Assembly: GCA_029940345.1 (NCBI GenBank)
Contig: JAOZRC010000259.1
Coordinates: 1 to 7,415 of the forward strand
Direction: 5' to 3'
DNA length: 7,415 nt
Origin: Desulfobacterales bacterium
GTDB lineage: Bacteria > Desulfobacterota > Desulfobacteria > Desulfobacterales > JAUCGF01
The notes under the pieces: generated by a model
Database searches by the model: none
What the model saw: the letters and a program-made list of their open reading frames with translations, nothing else
Told to the model about the DNA's origin: nothing
Made by a program: the position numbers and the translations under genes
Shown: positions 7,304 to 7,415 of the stretch, one piece after another
How positions within the stretch are numbered: the first letter of the stretch is position 1
How the letters are laid out: every line of letters starts with the position of its first letter

Positions 7304-7365
7304 TTATTGATTTAGGATGTGGAGAAAATAAAATTGAGGGTGCGATTGGGTTAGATAATGCTTAA
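7300..7365 (+). pseudogene. 5' fragment of a second SAM methyltransferase gene, interrupted after 21 codons
   Basis: A GTG start (7300-7302) overlaps the TGA stop of the glycosyltransferase (GTGA). It has a good ribosome site, GGAG (7289-7292), 7 bases upstream. The encoded start VIIDLGCGENKIEGAIGLDNA is a textbook motif I (DLGCG) of a class I SAM methyltransferase, including the acidic residue after the second strand (LD). It then hits TAA at 7363-7365. None of the three frames from there to the window end shows a recognisable methyltransferase continuation. The gene is therefore either frameshifted, or cut by an insertion or deletion beginning near 7361. The window end prevents a decision. 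The remaining bases to 7415 hold nothing I can assign. Confidence 0.6.
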
Positions 7366-7415
7366 ATGTTTCCCGTAATTTTAATGCATTTAGTGAAACC
7401 CTCATCAGCTAAGGC

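Overview
The window looks like part of a surface-polysaccharide (O-antigen or capsule type) export locus in a Gram-negative bacterium. All recognisable genes are on the + strand. The short, strongly palindromic repeats with GTCCC/GGGAC hairpins, together with moderate-to-low GC, remind me of Desulfobacterota-like genomes. That placement is a weak inference; no marker gene in the window fixes the taxonomy.

Left part (1-1688): the 3' part of a gene for a P-loop ATPase joined to a C-terminal PD-(D/E)XK-type nuclease-like domain (Mrr-like QxK variant). Its 5' end lies outside the window. It has no obvious link to polysaccharide synthesis and may be a defence or mobile-element-linked gene. Middle part (1689-3372): a DegT/DnrJ/EryC1/StrS sugar aminotransferase gene with its own sigma-70-like promoter. 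It is bracketed by two copies, in opposite orientation, of a roughly 137-139 bp non-coding mobile element (MITE-like). Each copy has terminal inverted repeats reading GGCATCCTTC inward, nested internal palindromes, and its own target-site duplication (TGCGATTG, perfect; xTAATCCA, 7 of 8). The different duplications show two independent insertions rather than one composite transposon.

Right part (3373-7415): a tightly packed run of genes. In order these are wzm-type ABC-2 permease, wzt-type ATPase with a C-terminal carbohydrate-binding domain, a SAM methyltransferase gene broken by two apparent frameshifts, a GT4 glycosyltransferase, and the start of a second methyltransferase gene that stops after 21 codons. 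Gaps are 5, 18 and 10 bases, followed by a start/stop overlap, so this is probably one operon.

How the genes fit together (inference): the aminotransferase makes an amino-deoxy sugar nucleotide. Glycosyltransferases build the glycan on a lipid carrier, and Wzm/Wzt exports it. In characterised systems the Wzt C-terminal domain reads a terminal modification such as a methyl cap. The presence of methyltransferase genes fits that model, and the fact that both look broken here is the main biological oddity, together with the MITE family.
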